From assembly GCA_950295325.1 (NCBI GenBank), contig OX485807.1:2232501-2296500 (forward strand): a stretch of DNA of 64,000 bases. Reading direction: 5' to 3'. This DNA is from Polytrichum commune. Taxonomy: Eukaryota > Streptophyta > Polytrichopsida > Polytrichales > Polytrichaceae. A program made the translations under genes and the position numbers. Positions 1 through 12,258 of this stretch are shown here, piece after piece. Numbering within the stretch: the stretch's first letter is position 1; each line of letters begins with the position of its first letter. The notes under the pieces were generated by a model, which saw only the letters and a program-made list of their open reading frames with translations, made no database searches and was not told where the DNA came from.

Positions 1-3000
1 CACTTTCCTCAAAACACTACACTCAATATTGTATTTAGTGTACTCTCCAACTCTATTTGTCTTGCTCAATACTAATAGTAAACCGCTTGTGTAGTGTCAC
101 CAACACTGAACGTAAACCTCACATTATTTGCCATTCCTTGTAAAAAAAAGATTGGGCATTACAATTTTATAATGTTACGATATTGTGACTTACTAAGTGA
201 TTTTTTAATCCTTACTTCTATCATCCATGATTATTGTTTCATCACAAAAATGTTGCAATGTGGAACATACCGCACTTTGTTCCAATAAATTGGCATTTGG
301 ATGAATTAAGAGAAACTTTGTTGAGATGACCATACTTGTAAATTTTATTCATAAGAAGTGTCATTGGAAAAGTTACCACGGTGACATAAAACACCGTATG
401 ACACTAAACACAATACTATGGTGTGGCGCTTTTCAATTCCCGCTAACACTCTTTGTGAGACGTGCGGTAGTGTCACTCTTTGACAACCTCGTACATATTG
501 ATCCAAGCCGCAAATTTGAGGCAAGTTTATGGAGCACTTCTCTTGTTAAAGGGTGGTATGCTTGGAGAATAGGAGAGGGCAAAGGGGTCCTATGGTATCG
601 AGTGGGCGTGGTTTGTGCACGATGTTGGAGGGTGTTGTATGTTGTTAGACGTGAAGGTTTGGGTTCGGACCCGAATGGCCCATGTCTCCAATATCCATTA
701 ATTTAGACTATTAGTGGGGCTTTTGAACTACATTCGCAACTCTTGGATTTTGTTAGCATTTTGTAGGGTGGGGAGGAGTGCCAAATTGATTGGGGTCTGG
801 TGGTTTTTGAGGTGGCATTTTTTAGCATTAGCATGTTGAGTGTATACGAGAGTGGTGAGGTGTAATTGTTTCATGCGTCCATGTGTATCTCCAAGGGGAT
901 GTATAGTTGGTTGTGGAGGGCACCCATAGAGGTGGTGCATACGCCGTCTTGGAGTCCAACTGTGATGATGGTTAGTTGGATGAGTCATCCTTCATCTTCG
1001 GGAGTGTCTATGAGGTTTTTGGTTTTTTGTTTGTTTGTGTATAGCACCTCCAAGGTCCATGTCATAACAAAATATTAATTCAATGAACCTAATTGCATTG
1101 GTGATTTTTGGGGTGTTGGAAGCAATTATTACTGGCTAGTTGTCAACTCTATAGTAGTGTTTTTGATACAAAACAATGCAAGATAGGATAATATACCATA
1201 ACATTTCTCCTCAAATGAAAATACTAAATAAATGACGTGGAAGGTCAAAGGATGCTATTTTGAGAATCGTGTTGACTTAAAAATTTAAAGGACCATGAAA
1301 CCATATTTGGGTCATTGCGTATTTTCTATAAGGTCCACAAACTCTGTGTTACAAGTAAATAGTGATATACAAAAATTGGGAAGTTAGTCTTGTTAGGTTT
1401 TACCTTTTGGCCAAAATTTGAAGCATTTGATGGTAATTCGGTATTTGGTACCTATCAAAAACATGATGGCATTTGACTTTTTGGGACATGATTCTGAACA
1501 ATTTCAATGCATTTTCACATCAAGGCAAGTAAATGTGGACAGGTCTGTGCCCAAAGCAAGCCTAGGGAACCATAATAAAAAAAATCAAAATTATCATTAT
1601 TTTTTGGTACATGAACTAAACTCACATGCGAAGGTTTTGAAGGGCAAGACGTCACCTTCAAAGAAACAATGCGACCAACAAGCTTGAATTGGCAACACAA
1701 AGACAAAAACTAGACTTGGGGACCCCCTAGACTATTCCATCGCTCACTGGGTGTTCATGGCCTAATCTTGATAGTCAAAGTGCCTTCAAATAATAGAAGA
1801 ATAAACACCAATGCTTTCATTGATGTACTATATTCAATCCGTGAGGATGATTTGAGAAAAGTCCTAAACTACACACCTACTATAACGTTCCTAACATGAT
1901 TTTTTTGGTTAACTCTACTTCGCTCTACACATGGTCCTTTAGGGGGTTGATATGAAAGACCTACACAAAATGTAAAGTTTGTTACCACTCAATTATATAT
2001 TGCATCCATCGTACATATGATTGAAAAGTCAAATTCAACATCTCGACATGCCATAGAACCATGTGTAAGAATGATCCATGAAAAACATTCGTAGAAATAA
2101 TGTTCCAAGGCTCAAAACTAACCCATATAAAACTTACTTTTAAAGATTCTAATAAACAATGTGTATAACTGATGGCTAAACATATCAGATATTGCTGCAT
2201 ACAGAGTCTTAGGTTGAACTCGTTCACGCACTTTACTGTATTTGCTCCCTTGTTTCAACTTATTTCATCAATGATGGACATATCATTTGAAATGGTAAAA
2301 GTATTTAATGAGGGTTTTTTTTTAATTAGTAATAAAAGGGGAAGTTAGCCACAACAAGTTCTCATTTTACTTCTCTGCAAAGCCATGTCGAGCATAACTT
2401 AACTAAACAATGTGCGTATGTTTTGTGGGCCCTGAGAATATAGCCATGGGATGCACAAATCATGCGCATGAAAACTTAAATTCAGACGAAGTTTCCAACA
2501 TCCCATGGTCATATTATGAAGGCCCCACAATCAAGGCCACTTCACACACGAGACTGAGAACCCCTTACCATTACACTTCAAGCACTCTCATTGGTGGAAA
2601 AGACGGAGCCGGTCCAAGCTCGCTTCACACTACGCTTGAGGGACCAACGGAGTATGTCAATGCAAGATGGATGTAAAGTCTACATGGATTCCTACTTGAC
2701 ATCAAATGCCACCTCTCCGTGCTTCATGCTTCATGGTCACTTGGATTATTTTCAAAAACCACCTCTTGGAGGTAGGCTTGACACAAAACCAAGAGACCTC
2801 ATGGCACTCCAAATGATCACCACTGTTGATTTATCCTATTTTTATCATGGGTGAGCACCCGCATGAATAAATATTCATCAAAATAGCATTTGGTTGAGGG
2901 CCTGGTCACATATGACTTCACACTACACTTGAGGATCCGTGACCACACTACATGATTTTGGAGGTGTCTTGGGATGGCCTTTGGACACTTTCTTTTGGTC

Positions 3001-6000
3001 TCTCACAATTACATGGTCACGGCTCTTGGCACGTGTGTGAAGTGGCCCTCAGTTATGTTATGAAATTTGTGTGGTCTTGAACTGCATGTTGGAATAAAAT
3101 AGAGTTATATATATAAATATTTATATTTATAGGTAAATTTGTGATGGCACATGGAGTTAAACAAAGAAGTGAATTATTATGGACAAGCCTTGTATGTAAG
3201 TTAGGTGGTTCAGTTGGGTCCCACATGTTGAGTCGAAAGACATTGAATAAGTTAGAACCAATCATTCACTCGATGAAGTGGCCACATGACCAAATTATAT
3301 TTAGGTCATATTTGAAAGTTCATTGCATCCGGTCCTTATGGACAAACAGGTTCACTGTACCTGGTCCAAAGGGGGCAAGGGGAGGTCATCTGTACACATT
3401 CATGAATATAAAATCCAACTCATTTGCATAGAAAAATAAAAATAAAATAATCCAATGGTTGTAATACTTTCTTTCATGTCAATGATATGAATTCCAAGGT
3501 AAGAAAGGCTTATCAAAAACCAAGACATAACCTAAGACCAACATTTTGTATCATTGTCATATATTTCAAGTCCTCGAATGTATGATTACGGTACATAGAT
3601 TTGCAATGTTGGCTTCGATGTTTGTTTTAGGTATACGCACCAAGGCCTTGTTGATCATAAATTTTCATGAATTTGTACCCCCTTTGAACCCAATCTAGAT
3701 CAATGTACTTGCAATTGTTAAAGGCCTTTGGGTATTGTAATATTGGCAGGTGTCAAGGTAGAGCACATTGACATTTTAGCATCAAAGACCAGTGACCCAC
3801 AACCTAGTGGATGGGATATCCATGGGGAAGCCACCATGTGTGCTATCAATTGGTAGAGGGAGGTTAGTCTTGAATGGTTTCAAACACTTACCAAAAGGTG
3901 GTTCATGGTTCATCTTATTTCATCCAAACCTATAGTTTTCATAATTATGTAATTTGAGTGGGTGTCAATTAATACAAGATTGTCATGTGGCAAATATTCC
4001 ACAATGTTTCCTAAAGCAAGAAGATATGGTGTGTACATGTTCAAGGGAATCAATTAACAACACTTTGGCAACTCAAAATACATTCTCCTTGATTGAAGTT
4101 CAACTCTCATTTACCTCATTCGGATATTCTCACAAGTATTAGAAAGGAACCATAATCTCATGCCACCTTCCATGGTTGAATTCTACAAGAAGATGGATGT
4201 GTGCCCCCCCTCGAAACAAAGTAATTGTGCATAGCCAGATTTGTGTTTTGATAATGACATGATTGATTTGAGATGAAAGAAAGGAGGACAATATAGATAA
4301 ATTAATAATGCTTAGTGTCATGTTGTAGGCTAACTTCAACACCAAGCACCACGTGCCATGTGGGGGGGGGGGTTTGTATATCACGTGCAGCCGAGGGCAT
4401 TATTGCAGGGGGTATTTTGATGGCTCATACTAATTAAATGGACCATTCAATTACCTAATTAAATAATTTGCAGTGTTTAAAGGGTCCATATGATTGCTTG
4501 CAAATTGTGAAGGGGGTATTTCTTCAAACCCTAGAATTATTATAATAAATTGAAATAAATTAGAAAAGTGAAATCCAAAGACTGAAGACAAAGACATTTC
4601 TAACAATTTGAGTGTGAAAAATAAGACCAAGTTATCAAGGAATGACATCATGAGACATTGCTTCCAAATGGCAATTGCTTTGGATTGATGACCGTAAATT
4701 ATAAACTTAATATCTTAAGTTTCAAAAATGTTGTCATTACACACTCAATGGCATAAAGAATACTCCATTATCAACATGGAGATGATTTCTTCCACACAAT
4801 ATATTTTATCTACAGAAACCAAATTGGATATGTTATGTAGGACCTTATATTAGTTACGATCCAATATGGCATATTTTGTCCACTATATTTACCTCTAAAA
4901 AAATTCCATTTTTTTGGGTAAAAATAATACAATATGCCAAATCTTTGGTCACTCCATTCCAACTAAATTTTTCTAGGTCACCCCCTTGGGACACTAAACC
5001 AATAAATCGAGTGGTTGGGACTCATCTTCACCTTGCAAGTGGGGTGGGTTCCATTATCCACCAAATCATGCTGGTGTCATCTATTGTGGTCTATCCAACC
5101 TACATGCAGGGTTACCAATTCAACCCCTCATCTTTAAAGTTATGGTTATTGAAGAGCTTGGGGAAATCTAGAATGGGAAGAACAATAGGTGATAAATCCA
5201 TCATGAGTACGGCTATTAGAAAGGGCGAGAGGAAATTATTGCACACAAATTTACCTATCATTCATCCAATATAAAAGCCTTGAATTAATATGTATTTGGA
5301 AACTCATTTTTAAACTTGATTTGACACCATAATTAGCTTCAAAGAACCCCCAAATCTAGTCTAAGCAAAGTCATTTGAGATGAACCAACCAAAAGCCTAT
5401 AAGAGGTCAAGTGTTTATGTTGAAAGAGAGGTTTGCTCGTATGAGACCATGGGCCCTCTCACCATTAGAAATAGTCCACCTCCTTAATAGAGCAATAGCC
5501 TAGGGATGAAGATACTCTAAAAATCATGTTAATGTTGGAATACAAAGGCGATATCCTTTTATTTGAATTTCTAGAACTAATTTATATACTTGAGAATAGG
5601 ATAGATGATGCTCGTCAAGGTTTTTTGTTTTTAAAAATGATAATGAGCCACATTATTCTTCAAATTTGATTCCAAATAAATTTAAGTGTGTGAGGTGCAT
5701 GCTTAGCATGTTTACAAGGTTGTTGTGGTGGTCGAACTTCAATGATGGTTCCTATAAGCCTCCTAGGTAGTAGGGACCATCTGATGGGTCATGTCATATT
5801 TTCAAGAAAAATTGCAATTGGGTGGCAAACTTTTGGGGGGGGGGGGTGTTCCATATAGGATTGCATAATAAATGCCTACAAAATTTCATAATAGTATGAA
5901 TGGCTAGCATACATGGCTTGAGTTTAAATCCCATGCATGGAACCATGAAAAATTGTGGGGGATAACTCAATTGGGAGAGCAACAGAGAGCTCGGTGTTTT

Positions 6001-6150
6001 GCGCTTTATGTGCACACTTGCAATCCGCACTTAGTCTCTCTGCATGAAGGTTCATTAGTCCACAAATGCCATAGCTTTTGCGTATGCAACACCATTTTGT
6101 TGACGTCCTTTGCAATCCGTAGCTTGTCCTAGCTATATGCTCCAGGTCCT
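1..6150. other. Anonymous AT-rich intergenic DNA, no gene recognised
   Basis: I find no open reading frame here with a recognisable motif, and the short frames present look like chance. The stretch holds small homopolymer runs (G runs near 4365 and 5837) and a short direct repeat of about 18 bases (TTCACACTAC.CTTGAGG) at about 2622 and 2915. The sequence is probably old transposon debris, but no class can be assigned by eye. Confidence 0.4.
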
Positions 6151-6179
6151 CACTTTGCTATACCACATGAGTTCTCTTC

Positions 6180-7010
6180 ATCAACATGGCCCAAGTCACA
6201 ACGCCACGAGGGTCTACTTTGGTACATTCAATAATGGCTTCCTGATTCCATGGTACTCATGCATACTCCTCTCCGCATCACCAACCCATGGCTTCACCTC
6301 TCCTTTCAAATGTTGTTGCTCAAGGCTTTGCCGATGATGCCATCATTTTGTTACAAGACCTACTTGCATCTTAGGCCAGGTCCCATCAAGTCCTCTTGTC
6401 ATAGGAGCCCTTTCTACACCCCTGGGTCTAGAGCAAATTCGGGTTGTTGTGTCGATGACATTATTTGTGACATCAAAATTAATTTTAAAGCTTTGAGGAC
6501 TTTTGCCTTATGGGAAAAATGACAGGCCGCAATCCCCCACTCAATGCACTCTTCTGCTAGGTGAAAGCCCAATTCCATTCATTGCTCTCAAAACTCATCA
6601 CACGTGAGAAATGAATTTTTTTTAGGTTCGTTTTTCTCATGCGGCAGGCATAATTCATACCTTGGCCATTGGGAAATTTTGGTACAACTATCAAGTTGTA
6701 TGGTTTTAGCCTTTGTGCACTTATATCCAAAATCTCCATGCATTGGCTAAACATTCCTAGGTCACCATTTGGACCCAAGTTGGACTCCTTATGGACCAAT
6801 TTTGCAACCCAACCTTTGTGCGGGCCATAGATGAACAACTCAGTCAAGTGCTCAAAGTTGATATGTCTGGCCTCTACACCTCATGTACTTGGGGACTTCG
6901 TGTACACATGTTTGTCGCAACCCTTACTAGGTCCCTTAACAATCTTGCCAATTTTCGTTTTCAGCAAAGGTTACGAGCGCTAACCCTTCGCATTCCGCCA
7001 TGCTAATGGA
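6180..7010 (+). pseudogene. L1-like LINE reverse transcriptase relic
   Basis: The plus strand reads Q-G-F-A-D-D-A-I-I-L-L at about 6321-6353, with FADD at 6327-6338. This is the catalytic motif C of a LINE reverse transcriptase (F/Y-A-D-D followed by hydrophobics). The frame breaks within 20 codons, and the downstream pieces are spread over several frames, including an uninterrupted 71-codon stretch at 6791-7006. No endonuclease or other RT motifs are visible in front, so this is a truncated, decayed 3' part. The sequence runs straight into the repeat block at 6915-7915, of which a relative lies near 55.1-56.05 kb. That block is probably the 3' part of the same LINE family. The class call rests mainly on one motif. 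Confidence 0.45.
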
Positions 7011-7915
7011 TAGCTCCTCTTACCCCGGACCAATAGTTCATAGGAGGGAACCAACCCTCCTACTTTGCTTTCGGGACTCAACCCTTAATCGGTAACCCAT
7101 TTCCCCAATGTGGACTTCCATCCATGGAAGTCCAATCCTATGTTGATCATCGCGTTGCCGGAGCAACACTACAACAACCCGAAGCATACTAGGCAACTAT
7201 GGCCTCACAATAGGCCAAAGCCCATGGAGGCCTTGCCATTCGGCCTCGGGTGGGTGAGGCCACACCACCTCACCCATATAAGCCTCTAGGACTCTACACG
7301 GGGGCCCTACCCCACCGTCAACCAACCTCTTGTCTCTCCACCAAGAGTTGGGGCCAAGTAGACATTTTCCCTTAGCTGCTGGGGCTAGAAGCCCCCGGCA
7401 GCTTCAGACCATCATAACTTCCTTGTAGGATGTCTGATGCTAACAAGCGACCACTCCATCGTCATCTACGCTTCACGTAGATGCCGATGGACTCCTCATT
7501 TGCCCCAATCGGGCAAGTCTTGGGGAAGTTATGCCTGTTTGAACCTTGGCAGTCCCGGGAATCACTCCTAGGCACTGCTGCACCAGGGCGCTGTCCCGGG
7601 ACAGCGCCCCACTCAAATGGCCATAACTCCTAGCTCACACCTCCGCTTGAGGCGATCTTGAGCATTCTAGAATCACCACGCCATGAGCTATGCATAGCTT
7701 GTGGCCTTACCCTCATGCCTCCTAGTCTCCGTGGGTGGGAGGCGTTCCCAACGCTCGGGGCCCTCCCCCACACTAGGATCACTTGGGCCCTCTCACCAAC
7801 GGCGCCACAAGTCCCGGGTGTCACTCCGGGGTCCCCCTTGTGCCCATGGTGTTTCGGGCACTCCTCATGGAGAGGTGCGCGACATGTTTGTCCGCGACTC
7901 CAAGATGTTTCCACG
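6915..7915 (+). repeat. Dispersed ~0.95-kb repeat, copy 1
   Basis: This block is closely similar and in the same orientation to 55070-56050. Shared landmarks are the phrase around CATTCCGCCATGC (about 6990 and 55168), GTTGATCATCGCGTTGCCGG (about 7142 and 55311, one base different), CACCCATATAA (about 7272 and 55437) and the CTCACCAACGG stretch (about 7792 and 55960). The two copies differ by many substitutions, so the duplication is old. It follows an L1-like RT relic on this side, so it may be a LINE 3' region. A solo LTR is the alternative, because it contains a TATA-like ATATAA. Confidence 0.7.
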
Positions 7916-8154
7916 CTGTATTTGTGTTCCTCGCATTGACTGTGATAGCAAAATCTCCCACCCAATATTATGCTTTGTCTTCCAGATCACTGCAACCATT
8001 GCTGGGCGACCATCCACTAAGTCAAAGATTGTCCCCTTTGGCGTGCACATGTCTCATCAAATTCTGATGATATCTTGACAATTGGTTCTTTCACCCCAAG
8101 ATGTCAACTCCCCGTTGTCCTCAGGAACTCATGACACACAAGTCACTTGCCAAC

Positions 8155-8515
8155 ATGCCCATTGTCAATGTTACAGTTAGAATCAAAGGCAATTTCTTGC
8201 AATTCCTTCCCACTCAAGCTCATTCTCCAAGGCGGTGCTTGCACCTGGCTCCCCATCTCACTTCCCCCAAAGCTTCCTTCCTTTGGCAATCCTCTATCAC
8301 CACAATCGAAGTTGAGGAGGTCGCTCCAACTATAGTTGCCAAATGTTCCTACATGATAGTAGACATTCCCAAATCATTTTGGGTTTCATTTGCATTACTA
8401 GGCCTCCCTTGAGATAGCATCTGCCATGCCGTCCTCATTCCAATTATCATCAACGGGTTGTCCTTGACAGGGAACATGTAGTTCATGTTAACAGTTCAAA
8501 CATACCCATGTGGGT
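8155..8515 (+). repeat. Dispersed repeat block B, copy 1
   Basis: The sequence from about 8155 matches 51362-51750 in the same orientation. Anchors are TTGCAATTCCTTCCCACTCA (8198 and 51403), CCTTTGGCAATCCTCTATCA (8281 and 51609) and a shared end around CCCATGTGGGT. The other copy carries an extra ~110 bp in the middle. An open frame of about 100 codons crosses copy 1 but matches no family I know. This is probably transposon sequence. Confidence 0.65.
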
Positions 8516-8613
8516 CCCCTTGGTTGCATTCCCATTGCGGCCTAACTATCTCCACACACTTGGAACATGAATGAAACACGCCAACATTTGGTCATCGAGA
8601 TTGTTTTGGGATT

Positions 8614-9084
8614 GTGTTGTATGTACATCAATTGAGCCAACATTCATTTGTCCTTTATAGATTGGGACCAAACAACATGGCTCTATCATTGGGTCAATGT
8701 TGCTCTACATATTTACACACACACTTATGGATTCCTCTCAACGTCACCAACCCCAAGTATTTGGGGCTCAATCCAACCAAGACATTAACTTGGCGACCCC
8801 TTCATGACCTTCCTATGCAACTTATTTGCAATTTGACCACATGTAGTATGATTGAAGTTGTTGACGATGTTGACACCTGGGAGAAAAATTGGACTTTGAT
8901 CTACGTAACTATCAAACAACAAGTTCATCACAACCCACTAAACATCACTGAAGATGATGATACAGGGGTCCCTTTCAACCGGTCTAACCGTTGTCCCATC
9001 ACCATGACCTTTTACATTTGCATCTCCTCTCTTGGAAGAAGAAGAAGAAGAACTCCGGTCCCTTTTAGGGGCCGGAGTGAATAG
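8614..9084 (+). other. Unrecognised open frame of 156 codons
   Basis: This is an uninterrupted plus-strand frame between repeat blocks B and C. The predicted product has no signal peptide, membrane segment or motif I recognise, and it ends in a run of arginines followed by the GGGGCCGG motif of block C. Given its position it may be a relic of the same mobile element as the flanking repeats. It may equally be a chance open frame, and no function is proposed. Confidence 0.15.
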
Positions 9085-9190
9085 AGTATCTGTTCATAGG
9101 ACATCCTCAGCCACACCCCAGGGTAATGGCGTTGGGTGTACTACTACTTCACCCTTTTCAGGGAGTAGATACTATGTTAAGTAACGATTA
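9064..9190 (+). repeat. Short repeat block C, copy 1
   Basis: AGGGGCCGGAGTGAATAGAG and the following ~100 bases resemble 50141-50265, where the core reads AGGGGCCGGCGTGAATTGAG. Both continue with a TCTGTTC motif, and about 60 bases on with a weaker match of the type ACTAC...CTTCCC/ACCCTTTT. Identity is moderate. Confidence 0.45.
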
Positions 9191-10369
9191 ATTTTTACCG
9201 GGTTAACCGTGGAATGGGCTAAGGGGGTGAGTATGTTGGACTTTTAAAGATTTAAGTAAGGTTTTGTAGATTATTGATAGGTTGCTTATTTTCTATCCGT
9301 CTTTTGTGGATTAGTATTGAGTGTGCATATTGTATGGCGATTGTGTTGATTTGTTGAAATGTGTGTTTGATTTGTGATGTGGGGAGTTTGAGTTGTGTCT
9401 CTAGTGCCTTCATCGAAGGGATATGAGTTGTGGCCCTAGCGCCGGAAGCTAGTACTATGTGAACCCTTTGAGTGGTCCACCACTCTGCGGGATCACTTTT
9501 AGTTAGAATGTTAGCATTAAAAGTTAGAATTGATAGGGAATTTAGGAAAAATTAGTTCATTTAGCATTTAGCCTAGAAGAAGGAAGGTCAAAATGAAACT
9601 AAGTAGTGCTAGAAGATAGCAAAGTAGAAAAAATGTGCTAGCTAGTAAAAACAACTAGCTAAGCAAATATTAGTAGATGCTAGTTATTAAGCAAATGTTA
9701 GTAGATGCTAGCTAAGCAAGTGTTAGTTTATTAGTTAGTGTGAGGCACACAAGACTATTGGAGGTGTTTTACGTAAGAAGATAAAATCGGCGTGAAGAAT
9801 TTTGAAGACAAAAAAGAAAGAGAGCAAGGGGGATACTTGCCCACTTGCCCCCTTGCCAACTCGATGGCGGAAAAATTAGAAAGATTTCTAAAGGTTTTTT
9901 GTCGGAGCCACCTCGGCGAGAGGGTGGCAACCTCAACCGGGAAAACCCCCGAGCCAAAATTTCGGGAAAGGGTTTGAAAAATGGATCCGGTGGAGGAGGG
10001 GTCCAACCCTTTTGTGAGAGGGTTTAAAAACCCCTCCTTCCACCTTGTAGCTCTCTCTCTTTCTCTAGTTTTTGGGCGAAGCCCTGCTTCAATGTAGTTA
10101 GGAAAAAATCCTTTAGCATGTATTCTCAATGGTCTAAAAGAAAGGCTTGAGAACCTCCTCTACTCTCTCTCTCCTAGTTAGGTTGTGTGTTTATTAACAC
10201 ACCAACAAAATTATTCCTTCTTTTGTAGAGGTAGGTTGGATGGTAGAGTTTTGAGTAGAGGCATTATAGACCTCATCTGCCAATGCCCTGAAGGCTTAGT
10301 TCAAAAGCTAGAACAAGATACTTATCATTTTTCTCTTAGAGAGATTTCATATAGCTATCCATAGCCGTT

Positions 10370-10930
10370 TCCCATTTGTGATTTGGTTGAGATGACAATT
10401 AGTTATGGATTTTCAAAGATGGAGTAGAAAAACTGGGTGGTCTTGTGGGTAGCGGCTGCTGGATCAGACCTGCGAGCCCAATAGGAATTTTAATTCCAAG
10501 AAATTATATTTTTCCCAAGTAGAACTTTTGTGTAGCTTTCCAAAATGGCTTAGAACATTTGATTTGAGCATGATTTGAATTAGATATGAATTGTGCAAGA
10601 TGGGACACATAGTTTGAGAACTTTTGGTTGACTGCTGCATTACAGAGGACCTGCTGGGTTCACTTCGGCTTACCTTTCTAATCACATATTTTTATCAAAT
10701 ACATCTTTTTAATATCTCTCCAGGGTCATATAGAACGTTTGATTTGACTAAGATTTGAATTAGATATGAATTGTTGAAGGCGAGATACATAGTTTAAGCC
10801 TTCTTGATTGACTGCTGTGTTACAAGGAGTCCGCTGAATTTCTATTACCTTAACCTGCTGATGTCATAATTTTTTCTAGTTAGAGCTTGTTCATAGCTTT
10901 CCAATGGTATAAGGAAAGCCTAGATCCAAG
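10370..10930. repeat. Degenerate ~180-bp tandem repeat, about three units
   Basis: GATTTGAATTAGATATGAATTG occurs at about 10570 and again at about 10751, a spacing of 181 bp. Each copy is followed by TTGACTGCTG, an ACAG/ACAA motif and a CTGCTG/CCGCTG triplet. A weaker first unit, with GATTTGG and GCGGCTGCTGG, precedes them, and a very diverged unit follows near 10900. No coding potential is visible. Confidence 0.55.
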
Positions 10931-11368
10931 TAGTAAGGACTGTGCTATGAATGTTTGAAGTTAGAAGGTAGATAGGTGGGTTGGAAGGGTCGGTTGAATC
11001 GACCTCACACTTCCAACCCTCATAACTTTTGCATTTCTTATCCGATTAGAGTGATTTTTAGATCATTGGAAAGATAATTTGGTGCACTAAGTATAAATAT
11101 TATGCTTAGGATTAAATTACAGGGCAGAATAACACTTTACATTTTAATTGTTAACTAAGGTACGCTTACTACCAAACTAGTTACAAAGAAGGAGGCAAGG
11201 TCGACGCTCGGAAAGTGGAGCAAGGAAGGAGGTAGCGGCTCGGCCTACATCAAGCCCAAATCAACCGAGGAAAATTGAGGTAAATTAACTAACCTTAAGC
11301 CTTCCATTTAGGATTGGAGGGAGCACGGCTAAGGTACGCATTTCTAAACCCACTCACCTATCTCGTAA

Positions 11369-11393
11369 GGTCAAGTGGCTTGACCACTTGACC
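11369..11393. repeat. Perfect 10-bp inverted repeat (hairpin)
   Basis: GGTCAAGTGG and its exact reverse complement CCACTTGACC are separated by five bases. It lies in a non-coding stretch downstream of the large LINE. Function is unknown, and it may be part of a transposon end. Confidence 0.5.
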
Positions 11394-12212
11394 GCCAAGG
11401 GAGTACCCAATTCCATTGTTTTCGGGGCCCTTGGTATGTTTTGTGGTAGTAGCTTCATTTATTAGCAAGTTTCGTGTGTGGTAAGTCGGATTAATCACCG
11501 ACACGACCACTCTGAATGTTGTTGGTGGAAAGGTGGGGTTAATGACCCGCGAATCCACTATTATGTTGTTGGCCCCATAGATTGGGAGTAATGGCCCCAA
11601 TTTATGAAGATTGCGCAACAGGTTGAACCTATAGGTCGCCCGTCACCCTGGTCCCATTGAGTTGCATTTCGTGGTCTATCCAGTGTAAACACATTTAACA
11701 ATCAAAACATACAAAATAAATCGTAAACCCTTGTTGGTAAAAGACCCGAGGTAAGGGGTGATGCCTAATATATTAATGTAGTAAGTTAGGACGTGCAAAC
11801 AAAAGTAAGTAATTAAGAAGGAATTTGTGTGAAGGGTGGGACTTAGGCCAAGTTCCCCCGCTTAGAAAACTAAATAGAACTAAATAAAGAAATAGGAAGA
11901 ATTGAATGGTCCATCAAATTGTCGTTATTCCGTTCGTTGAGTTAGGGTGGTATGAGTCACACCCGGTTGGGTGTATCAGAACCATCCCAATTCACAAATT
12001 AGGATTGCCTTGGTTTCAAGGCTGGTGCGTTTGCGCGTAGAATAGGTTGTAGGTTAAGGTTAGAACTAGATATGAAATTGGTTAGTGGAGTTTAAAGCCA
12101 CACTAGTAAAAAACTAAGGCCTAACGTCCGGAGGTACTACGACGCATATTTAATCTCCCTTAAAAATCTAACTACTCACGTTATACACCTATCATCCGGG
12201 TTCGGCTTGGGC

Positions 12213-12243
12213 GCCTGCAAATGCAGGCCACCTTCACCGAAGG
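12213..12243 (-). other. Two short hairpins just after the LINE stop codon
   Basis: GCCTGCA and its complement TGCAGGC form a 7-bp stem at 12213-12228, followed at once by CCTTC-ACC-GAAGG at 12231-12243. They lie about 16-45 bases past the stop of the last ORF, in what would be the 3' UTR of the element. In many non-LTR elements the 3' UTR structure is what the reverse transcriptase recognises. That role here is inference. Confidence 0.45.
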
Positions 12244-12258
12244 GCTTGTGTGATACTT

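Larger units (their letters stand above)
9190..12200. other. Non-coding region between repeat block C and the large LINE
   Basis: Apart from the tandem repeat and hairpin listed separately, no gene can be supported. A GC-richer patch at 9830-10040 followed by TTTAAAAACCCC and a CT-rich leader (10035-10180) has the look of a promoter plus leader, as in an LTR. I could not find a matching partner LTR. Confidence 0.3.

Noticed and set aside
4340-4410. Another copy of the MITE terminus (CACGTG, GGGGTATTTT)
   Set aside because: G-runs and one CACGTG are shared, but spacing and flanking bases do not match well enough.
5915-5990. tRNA-like or SINE-like boxes (GAGTTTAAATCCC then GGGGGATAACTCAATTGGGAGAGC)
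   Set aside because: The B-box-like sequence precedes the A-box-like one, no cloverleaf can be drawn, and neither box fits the consensus well. Probably chance.
7630-8078. Several overlapping open frames of 90-125 codons on both strands
   Set aside because: They lie in a GC-richer repeat block, overlap one another in all frames and show no family motif, so they look like composition effects.
9755-10129. 124-codon minus-strand frame
   Set aside because: No motif is visible, and it overlaps frames of similar length on the plus strand within a GC-rich, leader-like patch.
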